The notes beneath the pieces are model-generated. The model did no database searches and was not told where the DNA came from. It saw only the letters and a program-made list of their open reading frames with translations. From Candidatus Bathyarchaeota archaeon (GTDB lineage Archaea; Thermoproteota; Bathyarchaeia; TCS64): a stretch of 64,000 nucleotides of DNA. The DNA lies in NCBI GenBank assembly GCA_016783455.1, contig JADHWN010000008.1:1-64000 (forward strand), in the 5' to 3' direction. Made by a program: the position numbers and the translations under genes. Positions 60,254-64,000 of this stretch are shown piece by piece. Each line of letters starts with the position of its first letter. Positions within the stretch are counted from its first letter, which is position 1.

Positions 60254-60643
60254 TCACTTCCTCTCCAGCTTGTCGGCGTCCACGAGTACCATAATGACCG
60301 CGTTCACCATCACGATCCCGTGGGACTTGGCCTCCTCGGATGTCGATGCGTCTGGCCACCTCATCCCGCCCTTGATGATGTTTATACGCCTGTTCCCCTC
60401 TGGCAGGATGCTGAGCACCGCGTCGCCGTCGATCTTCTCGGGGTTAGGAGTGGCAACCGTGACATCGACCATGAGGGCCTCCGACATCTCCTTGAAGCTC
60501 CCTATCTTGAAGAGCTGCCCCAGACCCACCATGCTGCTGTGGCTGATGGCGTCCTTCACCGCCCTCTGCGCGGCCTTGGTCTCGTCCTCCCCGTGGAGGT
60601 CGACGCCGGTCCCCAGCTCCAGGATATACTTCCTGTAGTCCAA
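60254..60643 (-). CDS. Lin0512-family conserved protein
   Basis: The 129-residue protein matches, from memory, the Lin0512 family: YILELGTGVDLHGEDETKAA, RAVKDAISHSSMVGLGQLF and VVVMVNAVIMVLVD-like C-terminal strands. The family is widespread but uncharacterised. It converges with the ATP-grasp gene. Confidence 0.8.
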   Translation of the reverse strand: MDYRKYILELGTGVDLHGEDETKAAQRAVKDAISHSSMVGLGQLFKIGSFKEMSEALMVDVTVATPNPEKIDGDAVLSILPEGNRRINIIKGGMRWPDASTSEEAKSHGIVMVNAVIMVLVDADKLERK

Positions 60644-60773
60644 ACTTTACACCGACCGAACCTAGCCCAAGCACGTTAAAAGCCTTTATCAATTCACAGG
60701 ATTTCAGGAGGTGGATGCCTACCCTTATCGCCTCTCCATATGCAGCCGTTCCCCCCAGGCTACTAGGGCTCAC

Positions 60774-61985
60774 TCAATCGGCTCTCTCAACGGTCTCCTT
60801 CGCCAGCAGCTGGATCACCACCATGGCGACCAGCAGTATGAGGGACGTCGCGTAGAAGGCGTTGACGAGGCCCAGGTTGTCCGCTATAGTTCCTAGAAGG
60901 AGGGGGCCAACGAAGTATCCGAGGTCCCTGAAGAAGCGGTAGCTCCCGATGAGGGTGCCCTCCAGCTCCGATGGGGCGATGTCGCTCACCATGGCGACGA
61001 GGGGAGTGTAGAAGAGGGCCGCCTCGACGCCGAGAAAGAGGGAGCAGACGATGAGGAGGATGAAGCTGCCCGTCATGGTGAAGGTGACTATGCTGATCAC
61101 CGAGCCGGCGAGGCCGACGACGATGATCCTCTTCCTGCCGATCCTGTCGGAGGTGTGGCCGGTGACGGGCTGGAGGAGGGCCCACGAGAAGGTGAACGCA
61201 GACATGACGGTGACGACCCTATCGATGCCCATCCCCAACCCCGTCAGGTAGAGGGGGAGGAAGGAGACGACTAGGCTGTCCATGATCTTGCTGCTGAAGC
61301 CGGCGAAGTACATGGGCGCCAGTTGCCTGGCGTAGGAGGTGATCTTCACCCTCATCTTGGGTCTGGTTCTCTCCTCGTGGACGAGGGCGTTGGTCTTGGG
61401 GATGAAAAAGAAGCTCGCGACGGCGCCGACGGCGGAGATGGCCATGAGGACCGTGAAGGGCTGCCTGAGGCCGTAGGAGACGGCGAGGTACCCGGCGAGG
61501 GAGGTACCCAGCGTCGACCCCCCGTATGCGGCGAGCTGGAAGAGGCCCATCGCGAGGCCGATCCGGGAGGGGATCACCTCCGTCATCGCCACCATAATGC
61601 CGACGAAGGTGCTGCCGCCGCCGAGGCCGATGAGGGCTGTCCCCAGGAGCATCCCCGTGAACTGGTCCGCCGAGGCGATCACCATGCCGCCGAGGGCCGA
61701 GACGATGGCTCCTACGACGATGACGGGCTTCCTCCCGACGCGGTCCGAGAGGGCGCCCATGAAGAGGTTTGTGACGGCCTTGGTGAGGCCGAAGACCGAT
61801 GTCACCATGCCGATCTGGGTGAAGGAGGCGATCATCAGGACCTCCTTCGCGAAGAGGGAGGACAGCCCCCTCTGGATGCCCCAGACGACGCCTGCCAGCA
61901 GCTCGATGAATAGAAGACCGACCGCTATGAGATACACTCTGTCCTTTTCCGTGGACCGCCCCACCCCTCCGGCCAACGCTCCCAT
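60774..61985 (-). CDS. MFS transporter
   Basis: The product of about 403 residues predicts 12 helices. ALSDRVGRKPVIVVG and HTSDRIGRKRIIVVG are the two MFS loop signatures in the N- and C-terminal halves, a standard drug/sugar-type MFS layout. The frame runs to 62333 but that extension overlaps the divergent nadC promoter and gene; ATG at 61985 fits. Substrate is unknown. Confidence 0.87.
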   Translation of the reverse strand: MGALAGGVGRSTEKDRVYLIAVGLLFIELLAGVVWGIQRGLSSLFAKEVLMIASFTQIGMVTSVFGLTKAVTNLFMGALSDRVGRKPVIVVGAIVSALGGMVIASADQFTGMLLGTALIGLGGGSTFVGIMVAMTEVIPSRIGLAMGLFQLAAYGGSTLGTSLAGYLAVSYGLRQPFTVLMAISAVGAVASFFFIPKTNALVHEERTRPKMRVKITSYARQLAPMYFAGFSSKIMDSLVVSFLPLYLTGLGMGIDRVVTVMSAFTFSWALLQPVTGHTSDRIGRKRIIVVGLAGSVISIVTFTMTGSFILLIVCSLFLGVEAALFYTPLVAMVSDIAPSELEGTLIGSYRFFRDLGYFVGPLLLGTIADNLGLVNAFYATSLILLVAMVVIQLLAKETVERAD

Positions 61986-62156
61986 GGACTTATACGCCGA
62001 AATTATAGGTCTTACTCTTTCTGAGAAGATGGAGTCCAAACTTTTCACCGTCCGAACTAGCAGGCACGAAAAAAGGGTTACCAGCCCTCGGCTCTCAGAA
62101 GAAATAAAAGCACCTATATGGTGTTGATTGTAAAACTCTTGACGGAGCGTTGAGGC

Positions 62157-63020
62157 ATGGGTGCAGGATTCTCGGTGGAGGAGAGGCTCAGGGAGTTCCT
62201 CAAGGACGACATAGGATGGGGGGACATCACATCTGAAGCCCTCATCGACGACGGCCAGATTGCGAAGGGCCGCCTCTACTTCAGGGAGGACGGAGTGGCA
62301 GCCGGGCTGGATGAGGTGACGACCATATTCCACATCCTGGGCTGCGAGGTCAACGCCATCGAGAGGGACGGGAGCAGCGTCTCAAGGAACCAGACACTCA
62401 TGGAGATCAGCGGACCAGCGAAAGCCCTCCTCGCCGGGGAGAGGACCGCACTGAACATCCTGGGACGGATGGCGGGGATAGCCACCGCCGTCTCAAAGAT
62501 CGCATCGCAGGTCTCCAAGGTGAGTCAGAACACGAAGGTCGCAGCTACACGGAAGACGATGCCCGGACTTGGTGAGCTCGACAAGAAGGCTGTTGCCCTG
62601 GGCGGGGGAGACACTCACCGGTTCAGGCTTGACGACTGCGTCCTGATCAAGGATAACCACCTCGCCCTGCTGCCCTCTATCACGGAGGCCGTGAAGGCGG
62701 CTAGGAGCGCCGTGAGCTTCACCAAGAAAATTGAGATAGAGATCGAGTCCCTGGAGGGGGCAGTGGAGGCGGCGAAGGCCGGGGCTGACATCATCATGTT
62801 CGACAACATGCCCCCAGAGGAGATCGAGAGATGCCTGGCACGCCTCTCGGAGCTGGGCCTCAGGGAGGGAAGGGTTTATGAGGCGAGTGGGGGCATCACA
62901 CCGGAGAACGTCGGGGACTACGCGGCCTCGGGTGTGGACATCATCTCCATGGGGAGCCTCACCCACTCCGTGAGGGCCCTCGACGTCAAGCTCGAGATTG
63001 AGATGGTCAAGAAGGAATAG
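62157..63020 (+). CDS. nadC: Nicotinate-nucleotide pyrophosphorylase (quinolinate PRTase)
   Basis: The 287-residue enzyme converts quinolinate and PRPP to nicotinate mononucleotide. LNILGRMAGIATAVSKIAS, AATRKTMPGLGELDKKAV and HRFRLDDCVLIKDNHLAL hold the substrate-binding Arg, Lys and His residues. MFDNMPPEEIER and EASGGITPENV follow. nadA starts 2 bp after its stop, so the two form a NAD biosynthesis operon. ModD was considered but the nadA partner supports NadC. Confidence 0.93.
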   Translation: MGAGFSVEERLREFLKDDIGWGDITSEALIDDGQIAKGRLYFREDGVAAGLDEVTTIFHILGCEVNAIERDGSSVSRNQTLMEISGPAKALLAGERTALNILGRMAGIATAVSKIASQVSKVSQNTKVAATRKTMPGLGELDKKAVALGGGDTHRFRLDDCVLIKDNHLALLPSITEAVKAARSAVSFTKKIEIEIESLEGAVEAAKAGADIIMFDNMPPEEIERCLARLSELGLREGRVYEASGGITPENVGDYAASGVDIISMGSLTHSVRALDVKLEIEMVKKE

Positions 63021-63022
63021 CG

Positions 63023-63946
63023 TTGGATACATCGGAACTCCAGAGGAAGATCGTGGAGCTGAAGGAGGAGAAGAACGCCCTCCTCATCGTCCACAACTAC
63101 CAGATCCCCGAGATACAGGAGATAGGGGACTTCGTCGGGGACTCTCTGCAGCTCAGCAGGAGGGCCCAGGAGGCCGGCGACGTCGACCTCATCGTCTTCT
63201 GCGGCGTCGACTTCATGGCCGAGACCGCGTCCATCCTCAACCAGGACAAGAAGATCATCATCCCCTCAGCGAGGGCTCGATGCCCCATGGCGGCCATGCT
63301 CCCCGTCAGCGTCCTCAGGGCCGCCAAGGAGAGCCACCCGGACGCCTCGGTCGTCCTGTACGTGAACACCTATGCTGAGGCCAAGGCCGAGGCAGATGTC
63401 ACCTGTACCTCCAGTAACGCTGCGGAGATCATTGGGAAGCTTGATGCTGAAACCATCCTCTTCGGGCCGGACAAGAACCTCGTGTGGTACGCCGGGCAGA
63501 AGAACCCGGGTAAGACCCTCATCTCTGTGCCCGCTGACGGGTTCTGCTACGTCCACCGCTTCTTCGGTGACGGCGCTGCAGCTATGCAGCTGAAGGATGA
63601 ATACCCGGAGGCGGAGCTCCTCGTGCACCCCGAGTGCGAGCCCGAGTTCCAGATGAGGGCCGACTACGTCCTGTCGACTGGGGGCATGTACAGGAGATGC
63701 CAGGAGTCTGATGCCAAGGTTTTCATCCTTGGGACCGAGGTGGGGCTGGTCGACCGCCTGAGGAGGGAGATCCCGGGCAAGACGTTCCTCCCCGCCTTGG
63801 AGCATAACGAGTGCTCCGCGATGAAGCAGATTACCCTTGAGAATACCTACCAGGCCTTGCTCGACGAGGAGCCTGTCGTGAAGGTCCCTTCCGAGATCGC
63901 TGAGAGGGCAAGGGTTCCCATCAGACGCATGCTTGAGATGAGCTGA
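63023..63946 (+). CDS. nadA: Quinolinate synthase
   Basis: The 307-residue NadA makes quinolinate from iminoaspartate and dihydroxyacetone phosphate using a 4Fe-4S cluster. IVHNYQIPEIQEIGDFVGDS is the N-terminal signature. Cluster Cys residues lie in FCGVDFMAETA, TCTSSNAAEI and the C-terminal HNECSAMKQIT; HPECEPEF is also conserved. It starts with TTG. No nadB/aspartate oxidase or dehydrogenase is visible in the window. Confidence 0.95.
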   Translation: MDTSELQRKIVELKEEKNALLIVHNYQIPEIQEIGDFVGDSLQLSRRAQEAGDVDLIVFCGVDFMAETASILNQDKKIIIPSARARCPMAAMLPVSVLRAAKESHPDASVVLYVNTYAEAKAEADVTCTSSNAAEIIGKLDAETILFGPDKNLVWYAGQKNPGKTLISVPADGFCYVHRFFGDGAAAMQLKDEYPEAELLVHPECEPEFQMRADYVLSTGGMYRRCQESDAKVFILGTEVGLVDRLRREIPGKTFLPALEHNECSAMKQITLENTYQALLDEEPVVKVPSEIAERARVPIRRMLEMS

Positions 63947-63973
63947 TCTTTAAATTTACTTCTACAGCACCGC

Positions 63974-64000
63974 GACTGAGGATAAGAATCCTAACTCAGT
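63974..64000. repeat. Hairpin-forming sequence at the window end
   Basis: ACTGAGGAT ... ATCC ... CTCAGT can form a short imperfect stem after the nadA stop. It may be a terminator or the start of another element cut off by the window edge. Confidence 0.25.

Noticed and set aside
1-64000. CRISPR arrays, rRNA genes or complete insertion sequences
   Set aside because: I saw no regularly spaced repeats, no rRNA-like stretches and no transposase gene with terminal repeats.

Overview
This window is chromosomal DNA from an archaeon. It encodes archaeal ribosomal proteins (S19e, L39e, L31e, LX, L11, L1, P0, L12/P1), PDCD5-like protein, prefoldin alpha, FtsY, SecE, Spt5/NusG, archaeal NAC, aMBF1, a Fap7-type kinase, an archaeosine tRNA-guanine transglycosylase, a mevalonate-pathway thiolase/HMG-CoA synthase pair and an F420-dependent methylene-H4MPT dehydrogenase. 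Most genes are GC-rich with heavy AGG/AGA arginine use and clear Shine-Dalgarno motifs, and several promoters show a TATA box. I cannot assign a phylum. The genome has both a tetrahydrofolate C1 branch (fhs, folD) and an H4MPT enzyme (mtd), so it is an anaerobe-like lineage outside the best-studied model archaea.

Layout. 1-1500 is an AT-rich patch with tiny membrane ORFs and short repeats, ending at a tRNA-Thr(UGU). 1.6-7.3 kb holds a methyltransferase, an NHL-repeat protein, a DHH phosphoesterase, an AlaX-like editing protein, a beta-CASP-like nuclease and NAC. 7.3-10.8 kb is the C1 block folD-fhs diverging from mtd. 10.8-14.9 kb is an RNA/translation block: a detached PUA module of archaeosine TGT, aMBF1, Fap7 kinase, a zinc ribbon with a non-canonical start, an Lsm protein and TGT. 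14.9-17.7 kb has a DUF35/HMG-CoA synthase fusion with its thiolase. 17.9-26 kb has a creatinase-like M24 protein, LeuRS, a SelA-like PLP protein, and an alaS locus where a short, AT-rich bacterial (CPR-like) alanyl-tRNA synthetase sits directly behind the surviving 5' end of an archaeal alaS, next to rpl12. 26-30 kb is accessory metabolism and transport. 30.2-33.2 kb and 34.7-37.3 kb are two ribosomal/secretion operons separated by an Isf-type flavoprotein and an AfpA-type flavoprotein.

37.3-42.9 kb contains an ABC exporter and then the most interesting block: a tight four-gene operon of a RadA-like protein with degenerate Walker motifs, a small helical protein, a family-B DNA polymerase with no recognisable proofreading site, and an MmcB-like PD-(D/E)XK nuclease. 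A perfect 14-bp palindrome lies over its probable TATA box. By analogy with bacterial ImuA-ImuB-DnaE2, I read this as a candidate archaeal damage-response mutasome.

43-64 kb is a metabolic region: a glutamine amidotransferase, 6-phosphogluconate dehydrogenase, an amidinotransferase next to a uvrA-like 5' fragment, peptidases including three tandem M28 paralogs, an aminotransferase, a cysteine-rich ferredoxin, RidA, an SDR with an apparent ATA start, an ATP-grasp ligase, two MFS transporters in the window as a whole, and nadC-nadA.
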